DNA of 64,000 bases from Pseudomonas sp. ZH-FAD (GTDB lineage Bacteria; Pseudomonadota; Gammaproteobacteria; Pseudomonadales; Pseudomonadaceae). A program made the translations under genes and the position numbers. This document shows, in pieces, positions 1-7,500 of the stretch; within the stretch, counting starts at the first letter, position 1; every line of letters begins with the position of its first letter. Under the pieces are notes generated by a model. It was not told the DNA's origin. It worked only from the letters and a program-made list of their open reading frames with translations, and ran no database searches. The stretch is taken from the NCBI RefSeq assembly GCF_002803095.1, contig NZ_PGLR01000010.1, positions 62,001-126,000 of the forward strand, read 5' to 3'.

Positions 1-1
1 G

Positions 2-259
2 CGTGAGGCTGCTATCACCATCCTGTTCGTCAACCAGGGGGAAAGTGCTGCGCTGGTGGCTGAGTTCCTCGCCGCGCAGCAACTGAGTCTGGACAACCTG
101 CTGCTCGACGAGCAGGTGCAGCTGGGTCAGTTGGTGGGCTCGCGGGCGTTACCCACCACGCTGTTCTACGACGCCGAGGGCCGGCAGGTCGGCAGTCATC
201 TGGGTGAGTTGTCGCATGCCAGTCTGGAGCGGGCACTGGAACGATTACGGGCCGATTGA
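2..259 (+). CDS. Thioredoxin-fold (TlpA-like) protein, 3' fragment
   Basis: The gene enters from the left edge; 85 C-terminal codons are visible, open from base 2 to a TGA at 257-259. The segment reads as the last half of a thioredoxin fold: a strand (ITILFVNQ), a helix, the loop with the cis-proline (RALPTTLFYD), the final hairpin strand (GRQVGSHLGELS) and a terminal helix. The CXXC redox motif would lie upstream of the window, so activity as a thiol-disulfide oxidoreductase cannot be verified. TlpA/ResA-type proteins act in the periplasm on cytochrome c maturation or disulfide reduction. Its stop lies only 4 bases from the stop of the convergent next gene. Confidence 0.75.
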   Translation, partial: REAAITILFVNQGESAALVAEFLAAQQLSLDNLLLDEQVQLGQLVGSRALPTTLFYDAEGRQVGSHLGELSHASLERALERLRAD

Positions 260-263
260 TGCG

Positions 264-998
264 TCAATACAGCCGCAGGTCCTCGCCGGCATCCTGCAAC
301 TGCTGATACTCCCGATCCAGGTCCTCGCGCAGTCGCTCGGCATCAGGTGCATGGCGGGAGTAGATCAGCCGCAGCGGCAGACGCTGTACCTCGACGAAGG
401 GCAGGTCGCCCATGCCCAGTGTGCGTTTGGCCTGTTCGACGGGGGCCTGATAGTCCAGCAGGTAGTCACCGCGTCTGCGCTGGAGCATTTCCAGGGCCGA
501 GGTGTGGTTGGCGGTACGGTGATGAGTGATATTGCGCGCCGGATCTTCCAGCCATTGATTGACGCCCTGCCAGTAGCTGTAGCCGGTGATCAGAATCACC
601 CCACGATCCTGCAGATCATCCGGAATGCGCGGTGCAGGTGTGTCGTGGCGAAAATACAGGTTGAGGGTGATCTCCCCCAGCAGGTGCTTGCCTTCGAGGG
701 TGTGCTCGACCAGCTCCGGCTTGCCTGAGGCGCCGGCCCAGATATGTATGCTGCCGTCGAGCAGACCGCTGTAGAGGCGGGCGCCGGGGTAGGAGCGAAA
801 GTCTGCCTGGTATCCCGCTTCGTCGAGCAGGCGTGCGGCCAGCTCCAGGCCTGAGCCGCTGGGCTGGCCTTGCGCGTCGGTATAGGAATAGGGCGGAAAC
901 TCGTAGTAACCCACGTGAACGCGTTGCCTGGCCTCGGCAGCATGAGCGGCGTGTAGCCATAGCAGGGCGATGAATATCAGGCAGAAGCGTCTTGGCAT
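264..998 (-). CDS. Periplasmic solute-binding protein (family 3, amino-acid type), orphan
   Basis: A 244-residue protein with a clear N-terminal signal peptide (hydrophobic run at residues 6-17, cleavage expected near HAAHA at about 20). The mature part begins with a typical family 3 solute-binding strand-loop, GYYEFPPYSYTDAQGQ, followed by a helix (GLELAARLLDEAG), as in polar amino-acid ABC transporter binding proteins. No permease or ATPase gene is adjacent, and many such Pseudomonas orphans are stand-alone sensors or scavengers. The ligand cannot be read from sequence. It is convergent with the upstream thioredoxin fragment and shares family with the gene at 3394-4137. Assignment to the fold is firm; function as transporter component is not. 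Confidence 0.8.
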   Translation of the reverse strand: MPRRFCLIFIALLWLHAAHAAEARQRVHVGYYEFPPYSYTDAQGQPSGSGLELAARLLDEAGYQADFRSYPGARLYSGLLDGSIHIWAGASGKPELVEHTLEGKHLLGEITLNLYFRHDTPAPRIPDDLQDRGVILITGYSYWQGVNQWLEDPARNITHHRTANHTSALEMLQRRRGDYLLDYQAPVEQAKRTLGMGDLPFVEVQRLPLRLIYSRHAPDAERLREDLDREYQQLQDAGEDLRLY

Positions 999-1094
999 CC
1001 GGTTATCGCGGCTCTTCGCCGTCTTTTCGTTGTTATCGAGTGGTGCCTAACGAGCATGGACAAGTCGCGGTGGATTTGTCCAGTTCTGCACGGT

Positions 1095-2186
1095 TTATTC
1101 CTGAGTTGGTAGGAAAAAGCGACCGATCACCGGCAAATGATCGGAGATTGCCAAGGTATCGCGCTGGCGAACCTGGCTGGCGAGCGGGGTCAGGCGTGGG
1201 CTGTAGAACAGGTAGTCGAGGGTGCGATCCGGGCCGCTGGCGGCTGGATCGTTGGGGTAATGGGTGTACCACTGCGCCTGCTGTGCGCCGCTGGCCTGTT
1301 GCAGGCTGGGGATCATCGGGTAGCGCCGGGCCAGGTCCTGCAGTTCGCTGTCGGCGGCGTACCAGCTACGTTGATCCTCCGGCAGATGCTGGAACTGCCC
1401 GGGTGGCAGCAGGTTGAGGTCGCCGCCCAGCACCCAGGTTTTGTCGCTGGTTTGCAGCTGCTGGAGCAGGCCGTCGGTCATCTCCACCTGGCGCTGCATG
1501 GTGTCCGCGCCCTGGGCGAAGGCATCGAAATGGGTGTTGATCGCCACCAGTTCGTCGCCACCACGAATCGGCAGGTAGCTGACCAGCAAGGCGCGCTTGA
1601 GCTGGAACTGACGGCTCAGCAGGTCGCTATCGAGCATGGGCAATTGCAGGCGTTCGGCGCGGGCGATCTGGAAGCGACTGAGGGTGCCGAGTTTCATGCC
1701 GACGCTGCCGAGGATGCGCGGGTGCGGGACGAAAGCGGCCTTCCAGTAGAAGGCCTCGGTGCTGCAGGGGTAAAGGTCGCTCAGACGCGCTTGCAGCAGG
1801 GCCAGCTGATCCTGGTAGTCGCTGGCCTTGGCCTTGTCGTGCAGCTCCTGCAGCAGTACGACATCCGGTTGTTCGTCGCGCAGCACGCGCACCACTTCAT
1901 CCAGGGTGACGGCCAGGTCGGCGCTGCTCGGGCGCTCGTCCGGTCCATCGCCGCCGGGCAGGTCGTACCAGAACACGTAGCGCTTGCCGGCCAGGTACTG
2001 CACGTTCCAGGTCATCACTTTGAGTGCCTGGCCGGGCTGCAGCTGCGCCACCTGCCCGCTGCATGACACGGCTGCTTCTTCATGGGGCAGCGGGCGCCAG
2101 GTCAGGCTGTACACCAGCGCAATCAGCACAGCGAGCAATGGCAACACAATGAGCAGGAGCAGGCGAAGCGGGCGAGGCAGGGACAT
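1095..2186 (-). CDS. Membrane-anchored endonuclease/exonuclease/phosphatase (EEP) family protein
   Basis: A 363-residue protein with one N-terminal membrane anchor (residues 8-28) and an EEP (DNase I-like) catalytic domain. Expected catalytic positions are visible: N61 in MTWNVQ, E114 in LLQELHD, H219 in NTHFD, D256 and N258 in GGDLNLL, and D349-H350 in the terminal ISDHLPVIG. The family hydrolyses phosphodiesters in nucleic acids, inositol phosphates or sphingomyelin; the substrate here is unknown. The anchor puts the domain in the periplasm or at the inner-membrane surface. The reading frame stays open 106 codons further upstream, but the start at 2186 is chosen because it gives the membrane anchor and because the upstream part crosses the divergent CDGSH gene. 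Confidence 0.8.
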   Translation of the reverse strand: MSLPRPLRLLLLIVLPLLAVLIALVYSLTWRPLPHEEAAVSCSGQVAQLQPGQALKVMTWNVQYLAGKRYVFWYDLPGGDGPDERPSSADLAVTLDEVVRVLRDEQPDVVLLQELHDKAKASDYQDQLALLQARLSDLYPCSTEAFYWKAAFVPHPRILGSVGMKLGTLSRFQIARAERLQLPMLDSDLLSRQFQLKRALLVSYLPIRGGDELVAINTHFDAFAQGADTMQRQVEMTDGLLQQLQTSDKTWVLGGDLNLLPPGQFQHLPEDQRSWYAADSELQDLARRYPMIPSLQQASGAQQAQWYTHYPNDPAASGPDRTLDYLFYSPRLTPLASQVRQRDTLAISDHLPVIGRFFLPTQE

Positions 2187-2276
2187 GGCGAAACGGGCGA
2201 CTATGCTGGAAGGAGGCGAGGATACCTGACTGCGGCCTGTCGGCCCAGGCATGCGCAATCCTGCCGGGAGGTTGCG

Positions 2277-2516
2277 ATGAACCAGCCGCTGATCGCTCAG
2301 CGTGGCCCCTACGCGGTAGATGTGGAGGCCGGGCGGGATTATTTCTGGTGCCGTTGTGGGCGCAGCGCCAGCCAGCCATTCTGCGATGGCAGCCACAAGG
2401 GCAGCGGACTGACGCCACTGAAGTACCATGCCGAGCGCGCTGAACAGGTATTTTTCTGTGGCTGCAAGCACACAGCCACGCCGCCCTGTTGCGATGGCAG
2501 CCATAACAGGTTGTAG
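2277..2516 (+). CDS. CDGSH iron-sulfur domain protein
   Basis: A 79-residue protein with two CDGSH-type [2Fe-2S] motifs. The first has C25, C27, C36 and H40 (ending FCDGSH) and the second C61, C63, C72 and H76 (ending CCDGSH). The three-Cys-one-His ligand set is the mitoNEET signature, and tandem-motif small proteins of this class are common in bacteria, where they are thought to serve in iron-sulfur or redox homeostasis. The start at 2277 follows a GGGAGG-type ribosome site and gives the usual family length. The TAG stop at 2514-2516 lies just upstream of an SDR gene, so the two are probably co-transcribed. Confidence 0.85.
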   Translation: MNQPLIAQRGPYAVDVEAGRDYFWCRCGRSASQPFCDGSHKGSGLTPLKYHAERAEQVFFCGCKHTATPPCCDGSHNRL

Positions 2517-2548
2517 TGTCGCCGAGGCCAGGGCAGCGGGAGCAACGC

Positions 2549-3394
2549 ATGTATCGCAAGGTATTCGCCAACAAGGTGTTCGACCGCAAGGTCGTACTCA
2601 TCACGGGTGGATGTGCCGGCATCGGTCGCGCCTTGGCGATGCGCCTGGCCCAGGCTGGTGCGCGTCTGGTGATTCTCGATCTGCAGCAGGCAGCGCTGGA
2701 CAGCCTGGTGCAGCACCTGGCCGATCATCACAACGCCGAGGCGCTGGGGCTGCTCTGCGACGTGGCTGACGCCGAGGCGGTGCAGCGCGCGGTGGCGCTG
2801 GTGGTGGAACGTTTCGGCGGTATTGATGTGTTGGTCAACAATGCCGGCATCACTCATCGCAGCACCTTCGCCGAGACCAGTCTGGAAGTGTTCCAGCGGG
2901 TCATGGCGGTCAACTATTTCGGCGCGCTCTACTGCACCCAGGCAGCGCTGCCCAGCCTGATTGCCCGCGGCGGGCAGATCATCGTCCTCAGCTCACTATC
3001 GGGTATCGCGCCGTTGCTCTATCGCAGCGCTTACAACGCCAGCAAGCACGCGCTGCATGGCTTGTTCGAGACGCTGCGCTTTGAGCTCAAGGGCTCGGGT
3101 GTGAACGTGATGCTGGTGTGCCCAGGTTTTACCGCGACCGACCTGCGCAAGAACGTTCTGGTCGGTGACGGCTCGGTGGCTGCCCAACCGCCCTTGGCGA
3201 TGGGCAAGGTGGCCTCGCCGCAGGATGTCGCCGAGGCCATCTATCATGGGGCACTCAAGCGTCGGCGTCTGCTGGTGTTGTCCAACGTCGATTGGCGCGC
3301 CCGGGTGCTGGCGCGCTTCTTCCCGAGGCTGTTCGAGCGGGTGTTGCTACCGCGGCTTTCCGGGTTGCGGCCACAGCGTTCGGGGCGCAATTGA
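2549..3394 (+). CDS. Short-chain dehydrogenase/reductase (SDR)
   Basis: A 281-residue classical SDR. The Rossmann cofactor motif TGGCAGIG is at 19-26, NNAG at 97-100, a catalytic serine in the VLSSLSG strand near 148-151, and the YxxxK pair Y162/K166 (YNASK). A basic C-terminal tail suggests membrane association, as in many SDRs acting on lipids or retinoid-like substrates, but the substrate is unknown. The ATG at 2549 is chosen over an in-frame GTG at 2516 because GGGAG lies 5-10 bases upstream and the extra residues are not SDR-like. The stop overlaps the start of the following solute-binding protein by one base, so these are translationally coupled. Confidence 0.88.
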   Translation: MYRKVFANKVFDRKVVLITGGCAGIGRALAMRLAQAGARLVILDLQQAALDSLVQHLADHHNAEALGLLCDVADAEAVQRAVALVVERFGGIDVLVNNAGITHRSTFAETSLEVFQRVMAVNYFGALYCTQAALPSLIARGGQIIVLSSLSGIAPLLYRSAYNASKHALHGLFETLRFELKGSGVNVMLVCPGFTATDLRKNVLVGDGSVAAQPPLAMGKVASPQDVAEAIYHGALKRRRLLVLSNVDWRARVLARFFPRLFERVLLPRLSGLRPQRSGRN

Positions 3395-4137
3395 TGCGTC
3401 TTTGGCTACTCGCACTGTTGATTCTGACGCCTCTGTGCCGGGCTGGCGAAGGCGACCCCCTACGGGTGATGACCGACCTCTGGCCGCCCTTTCGCATGGA
3501 GGACGAGAACGGTCAGCTGCAGGGGCTGGATATCGATCTGCTGGCCGAACTGTCACGGCGCACCGGGTTGCGTTTCGATGTGGAGCGCGCGCCATGGGCG
3601 AGAGGGCTGGCTGCGCTGGAGCAGGGCAAGGCCGATCTGATGACCGGATTGGCCAGGACCGCGGAGCGTGAGCGCTATATTCAGTATCTGGAGGCGCCGT
3701 ACTACGCGTGCTCGCCGCGTTTCTACGCCAATCCGGCGCTGGCCACGCGCCTGGACGGCTACGAGAAACTTCGCGGGCTGCGCATCGGCCATGTGCTGGA
3801 GTCGGTGTACTTCCAGCCGTTCGATGGCGATCAGCAGTTGAACAAGGTCGGTGTCAGTAACGAGAGCCAGTTGCTGCAGATGCTCGCACGTGGCCGCATC
3901 GACGTACTGGTGGGCACCGACTGTCAGGTCGACTACGCCTTGCTTACCCCCGAACTGGGCGGTCGCATCGTCAAGGCAGCCTACCGTCCCGAGGCGCGCA
4001 CCGAACTCTATATCGGCTTTTCCCGTCAGCGCCTGGAGCGTCTGCCGCAGCTTGCGGCGGCGCTGGAGACCCTGCTACGCGAGGGCTGGGTAGCGCAAGC
4101 GGCACGGCGCTATCAAACGGTGGTGGCGCATCAATAG
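3394..4137 (+). CDS. Periplasmic solute-binding protein (family 3), orphan
   Basis: A 247-residue protein with a signal peptide (MRLWLLALLILTPLCRAG, cleavage about residue 18) and a family 3 solute-binding domain. The first lobe opens with RVMTDLWPPFRMEDENGQ and LDIDLLAELSRRTG, the pattern seen in glutamate/polar amino-acid binding proteins. Its ATG overlaps the TGA of the SDR upstream by one base. As with the homologue at 264-998 there is no transporter membrane component nearby, so it may be a free binding protein rather than part of an ABC importer. Ligand unknown. Confidence 0.82.
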   Translation: MRLWLLALLILTPLCRAGEGDPLRVMTDLWPPFRMEDENGQLQGLDIDLLAELSRRTGLRFDVERAPWARGLAALEQGKADLMTGLARTAERERYIQYLEAPYYACSPRFYANPALATRLDGYEKLRGLRIGHVLESVYFQPFDGDQQLNKVGVSNESQLLQMLARGRIDVLVGTDCQVDYALLTPELGGRIVKAAYRPEARTELYIGFSRQRLERLPQLAAALETLLREGWVAQAARRYQTVVAHQ

Positions 4138-4141
4138 CAGA

Positions 4142-4317
4142 CCTTTGAAAACTACCTGCGTTGGCAATACTGCGTTAAAAACAGCCTCGCGTGCGAGCCC
4201 AGTCAAAATTCTCATTTACAGCACGTAAAGTCGAGCGCGACTCCGACCGTTTTTCGGCTGTTTTTGCGGGGCCGCCATCGGTATTGTCTTGCCTGCCTCG
4301 CCTACGTTTTTCAAAGG
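4142..4317. repeat. Palindromic intergenic element (about 176 bp)
   Basis: The stretch starts CCTTTGAAAA and ends TTTTTCAAAGG. Reading inward from each end the two arms stay related (a C/T-rich ACCTGCG/GCCTGCCT block, AATACTG/GTATTG, then AAAAACAGCC against GGCTGTTTTTGC at 4176 and 4255). It contains no plausible gene and fills the space between two convergent genes. It resembles dispersed Pseudomonas intergenic repeats I recognise in general form, and could fold into one long imperfect stem as RNA from either strand. Confidence 0.55.
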
Positions 4318-4336
4318 CCTGCTTGCTAGTGCCGTG

Positions 4337-4774
4337 TCAGCCATGCTCGTGCGGCTCGACGTACAGCTCGTACATCAGCTCCATATCCCAGTAAGCCGCC
4401 TCGATCTTGTGACCGTCGAGGTCCCTGACGAAACACCCGTAGTAGGGCTCGCCGTAGTCCGGGCGCGGGCCTGGCTGGCCTTCGTCCTGGCCGCCGGCTG
4501 CCAAAGCTGCCTCGTGAAAGGCATGCACCGAGGCCTTGTCCGGGGCGACGAAGCCGAAGTGACTGCCGTTGCCGAGGGTCGCCGGCTGACCATTGATTGG
4601 CGTCTGCACCCAGAACTCCGGGTAATCGCGGCCGAAGGCCACCGCCCCGGGATGACGCATGATTTCCCGGCAACCGAGGGTGGCCAGCACCTTGGCATAG
4701 AAGGCGCTGGCGGCATCGAAGTCGTTGGTGCCGATGGACACGTGGGACAGGATGCTGGGGTTCGTTTCGCTCAT
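4337..4774 (-). CDS. VOC family protein (glyoxalase/bleomycin-resistance fold)
   Basis: A 145-residue single-module VOC protein. It opens with ILSHVSIGTNDFDAASAFYAKVL, the first beta-alpha unit of the fold, and ends with a second unit (YYGCFVRDLDGHKIEAAYWD) containing the usual acidic metal-ligand region at the C-terminal strand (HKIEAAY). VOC enzymes bind a divalent metal and act as glyoxalases, dioxygenases or resistance proteins; this subgroup (lactoylglutathione lyase-like, often annotated YaeR-type) has no assigned substrate here. It precedes a membrane-protein gene on the same strand. Confidence 0.82.
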   Translation of the reverse strand: MSETNPSILSHVSIGTNDFDAASAFYAKVLATLGCREIMRHPGAVAFGRDYPEFWVQTPINGQPATLGNGSHFGFVAPDKASVHAFHEAALAAGGQDEGQPGPRPDYGEPYYGCFVRDLDGHKIEAAYWDMELMYELYVEPHEHG

Positions 4775-4807
4775 GGCGCTCTCCTAACACTGGCCAAAGC
4801 TGCAAGC

Positions 4808-5476
4808 CTAGTCGCTGTTATCACTATTCGCCGCCTGCTGCGGTTCGAGCAGCATGAACAGGCGGAACAGCACCACGATGGCGAACAACTGCAGGAAGCC
4901 GTTGCCGGTCTGATGCAGCACCCATAGCAGGGTGTCGCTCTGGCTCGGCTGCGTCCACCAGTCGAGCAGCCACAACGGCACCAGCACGTTGGCCAGGCAG
5001 GTGAACACCGGCCAGAAGCGCCCCTCGGTCAACGTGAAGCTGGCCTGCAACGCGCGTAGCGGCGGCTCCTGGCGCAGTACCAGAATCAGTTCGGAGAAGG
5101 CCAGGCGCATCATGATCCAGATGCCCGGCACGATGAACAGCGACAGGCCGAGCATGATTGCCAGGGTGCTCAATCCGGTCATCAGGGCGAAGGTCGGCCA
5201 TAGTTGCAGGCCGGCCGCGAACAGCTGCGCGTTGCCGGGCGTCTGGCCGATGCTGCGTGCATGCAGGAAGAGAATCAGCGGCGCGGCATACAGCGGGTAG
5301 AAGAGAATGCCGAGCAGCACGCCATAGGCTGGGTTGGCGCCTTCGCCGAGCTGGGCGGCGAGGAGCGTCTGGGCGACGGCTTCGAGCAGCAATAGTGGCA
5401 GGGTCAGGCGGGCAATGGCCAGCAGGTTGTGGCTGGAGAAAAACCAGGCGTCGCGCAGGACGGACAGAGGCTTCAT
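4808..5476 (-). CDS. YciC-like (UPF0259) inner-membrane protein
   Basis: A 222-residue protein that is mostly hydrophobic, with about five to six membrane segments (around residues 17-40, 50-72, 88-115, 116-135, 160-178 and 190-212). The pattern of an N-terminal amphipathic stretch, a GxxLFIVPGIWIMMRLAFSE loop-helix and a C-terminal alternation of helices matches the YciC/UPF0259 family of inner-membrane proteins of unknown function. It lies upstream of the VOC gene on the same strand with a 33-base gap. No enzymatic motif is visible. Confidence 0.7.
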   Translation of the reverse strand: MKPLSVLRDAWFFSSHNLLAIARLTLPLLLLEAVAQTLLAAQLGEGANPAYGVLLGILFYPLYAAPLILFLHARSIGQTPGNAQLFAAGLQLWPTFALMTGLSTLAIMLGLSLFIVPGIWIMMRLAFSELILVLRQEPPLRALQASFTLTEGRFWPVFTCLANVLVPLWLLDWWTQPSQSDTLLWVLHQTGNGFLQLFAIVVLFRLFMLLEPQQAANSDNSD

Positions 5477-5539
5477 CGGCAGGTTACCAAGTGTGAGGGC
5501 GTGGGCGCTGTGGCCGTTCGCCGGGGCAGTCGAATGGGT

Positions 5540-6025
5540 TCAAGAGTACTCCAGCTGCGCGTTGGGCTGCGCCTTGAGCAGACGCGGCAGTTCGCTGCCG
5601 GGCACTTCCAGGGTCAGTTCGGGTGTGCCGGGTGAATACAGCAGGAAGTCGCAGGCCAGCACCGCGCGGTCGATCAGCAGGGTGATGCCGGCGTCATGGC
5701 CGAACGGACAGGCACACATCGGCACGCAGCCGGTTTGCTCGATCAGCTCCTCGTCGCTGGCGATGCGCGGGCGGCTGCCCAGCAGCGCTTTGAGCCTGGC
5801 CCAGTCGGCGCGGGCGCCCTCGAGGCTGATCAGCATGGCGTAGCGTTGTGCACCGGTGCGCAGGAACAGGCTCTTGCTCTCCACACCACGCAGGCCGAAA
5901 CGTTGGCGCACGGCATGGGCGGTGGGGTAATCCAGCACCGGCTCATGCTCGACCAGGCGGTGGTCGATATTCAGGCGTTGCAGCAGGTCGAGGTTACGCT
6001 GGCACAGCTGTTGTAGAGGCGTCAT
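5540..6025 (-). CDS. YbaK/ProX-type aminoacyl-tRNA deacylase
   Basis: A 161-residue protein of the YbaK/EbsC fold, which hydrolyses mischarged aminoacyl-tRNAs. Visible family features are the N-terminal helix followed by EHEPVLDYPTA, a KSLFLRTGAQRYAMLI central strand, and the conserved glycine-proline loop VPMCACPFG that shapes the active site. The start at 6025 is chosen because the 23 residues further upstream show no family character and cross into the promoter of the divergent NYN gene. The length fits YbaK/PrdX proteins (about 155-165). Which tRNA it edits is not decidable here. Confidence 0.85.
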   Translation of the reverse strand: MTPLQQLCQRNLDLLQRLNIDHRLVEHEPVLDYPTAHAVRQRFGLRGVESKSLFLRTGAQRYAMLISLEGARADWARLKALLGSRPRIASDEELIEQTGCVPMCACPFGHDAGITLLIDRAVLACDFLLYSPGTPELTLEVPGSELPRLLKAQPNAQLEYS

Positions 6026-6126
6026 GGCGGCTAGGATAGGGGCTGCGCCACGCCCGGACCAGCCCCGGACGCAGGATACGGTCGGCTCTGGCATACTGGC
6101 GCCTTCGTCGCCCCCGAGGACTCCCG

Positions 6127-6606
6127 GTGAAGAAGATCGCCATATTCGCCGATGTGCAGAACCTCTACTACACGGTGCGCCAGGTCTATGGCTGCCATTT
6201 CGACTACAGCGTACTGTGGGCAGAGGTCAGTCGCCGTGGCGTGATCGCCGAGGCTTATGCCTATGCCATTGACCGCGGCGACGCCAAGCAGCAGCAGTTC
6301 CAGCAGATCCTGCGCAAGCTGGGCTTCACCGTGAAGCTCAAACCCTACATCCAGCGCAGCGACGGTTCGGCCAAGGGCGACTGGGATGTCGGCATCACCA
6401 TCGACGTGCTCGACGCGGTCGAGCGGGTCGACGAGATCGTCCTGGCCTCCGGTGACGGTGATTTCGACTTGCTGCTCGAGCGCGTGCGCAGTCGTGGCGT
6501 CGAGGCCATCGCCTATGGCGCGCCGGGGCTGACGGCGCAGTCGCTGATCCGTGCCGCCAGTCTGTACGTGCCCATCGAAGGTGACCTTCTGTTGCGCAAT
6601 CACTGA
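6127..6606 (+). CDS. NYN domain (LabA/DUF88) putative ribonuclease
   Basis: A 159-residue protein that consists of a NYN (PIN-like) domain. The first acidic residue is in IAIFADVQNLYY (D9), a second acid cluster is in GDWDVGITIDVLDAV, and the GDGDFDLLLERV motif supplies further metal-binding aspartates. NYN domains are RNases, often in RNA processing or decay. Translation begins at GTG 6127 with GAGGA 8-12 bases upstream. A DEDDh exonuclease follows after 16 bases, so a shared nucleic-acid processing role is plausible but not demonstrated. Confidence 0.85.
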   Translation: MKKIAIFADVQNLYYTVRQVYGCHFDYSVLWAEVSRRGVIAEAYAYAIDRGDAKQQQFQQILRKLGFTVKLKPYIQRSDGSAKGDWDVGITIDVLDAVERVDEIVLASGDGDFDLLLERVRSRGVEAIAYGAPGLTAQSLIRAASLYVPIEGDLLLRNH

Positions 6607-6622
6607 AGTTCTGAGGTTTTAC

Positions 6623-7225
6623 GTGGAATCCATTGCAGTAATCGACTTCGAAACCACTGGCGTGTCGCCGACCCAGGCGCGGGCCACCGAGATCGGCGTG
6701 GCGATCATCGAGGACGGGTGCATCGTCGACCGCTACCAGAGCCTCATGAATAGCGGCGCCTGGGTGCCGCCATTCATCGAGCAGCTCACAGGTATCAGCA
6801 ACGCCATGCTGCGCAAGGCGCCGCCGTCGGATCAGGTGATGAACGAGGTGGCCGACTTCATCGGCGAAAGGCCGCTGCTGGCGCATAACGCGTCCTTCGA
6901 CCAGAAGTTCTGGGATGCCGAACTGGCGCGCGTACGCCGTCGTCGTGCGCAGCCCTTCGCCTGTTCACTGCTGCTGTCGCGCCGTCTGCTGCCGGAGGCG
7001 CCGAGCCACAAACTGGGCAACCTCAACGCCTGGGTCGGTCTACCGGATACCGGCCGCGCTCACCGCGCCCTGGCCGACGCCGAGATGGCAGCGAACCTGA
7101 CACTGCACCTGTTCGGTCTGTTGCGCGAGCGCCATGGCCGGCACCAGGCCGATCATGCCTTTCTCTGCCAGTTGCAGACTCTGTCGGCGGCCAAGGTGCG
7201 AGCGCTGCTGGCCACTGCCTGCTGA
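6623..7225 (+). CDS. 3'-5' exonuclease (DnaQ-like, DEDDh)
   Basis: A 200-residue exonuclease with all five DEDDh residues: D8 and E10 in VIDFETTG, D93 in HNASFDQKF, H147 and D152 in HRALADAE. It corresponds to the stand-alone epsilon-like/PolC-type exonuclease family, which trims DNA or RNA 3' ends. The GTG start at 6623 is chosen because it follows GAGG at 6613-6616 and because the frame upstream is inside the NYN gene's 3' end. It is the second gene of a two-gene unit with the NYN protein. Whether RNA or DNA is its substrate cannot be told. Confidence 0.88.
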   Translation: MESIAVIDFETTGVSPTQARATEIGVAIIEDGCIVDRYQSLMNSGAWVPPFIEQLTGISNAMLRKAPPSDQVMNEVADFIGERPLLAHNASFDQKFWDAELARVRRRRAQPFACSLLLSRRLLPEAPSHKLGNLNAWVGLPDTGRAHRALADAEMAANLTLHLFGLLRERHGRHQADHAFLCQLQTLSAAKVRALLATAC

Positions 7226-7243
7226 GTTTGCCTCGAACCTGCT

Positions 7244-7422
7244 GTCGCGGCTAAAGCCCCTCCCACTGTTTTTCTTGCGCGTTCGGGATTGCTGCGGCTG
7301 AAGCTGCTGCGGGTTGGTAGCCCGGATGCAATCCGGGGAGGCGGTGGCAATGGCCCCGGATTTCATCCGGGCTACGAGTCCGTGGTGCGGCTGGACACCT
7401 GTGGGAGGCGCTTCAGCGGCGA
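7244..7422. repeat. REP pair with a nested CCGGAT hairpin
   Basis: Bases 7244-7266 carry the window's most frequent REP core (GTCGCGGCTAAAGCCCCTCC), and 7401-7422 carry a diverged opposite-facing copy (GTGGGAGGCGCTTCAGCGG). Between them, 7317-7375 is a different inverted repeat, GTAGCCCGGATGCAATCCGGGG against CCCCGGATTTCATCCGGGCTAC. The whole non-coding space between the exonuclease and the helicase is thus repeat sequence. Confidence 0.8.
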
Positions 7423-7500
7423 TCTTTACCGAGGTTGAAGGCGCTCGGCAGGGGGACAGGTTAAACTGCGCGCCTGTTTCCTTTCCGATTCGGTTGCCCC

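Noticed and set aside
7040..7366. Peptides of the type LKPLP and VGGALAAT in several small frames
   Set aside because: They are translations of REP cores and not of genes; they recur wherever the REP dyad occurs.
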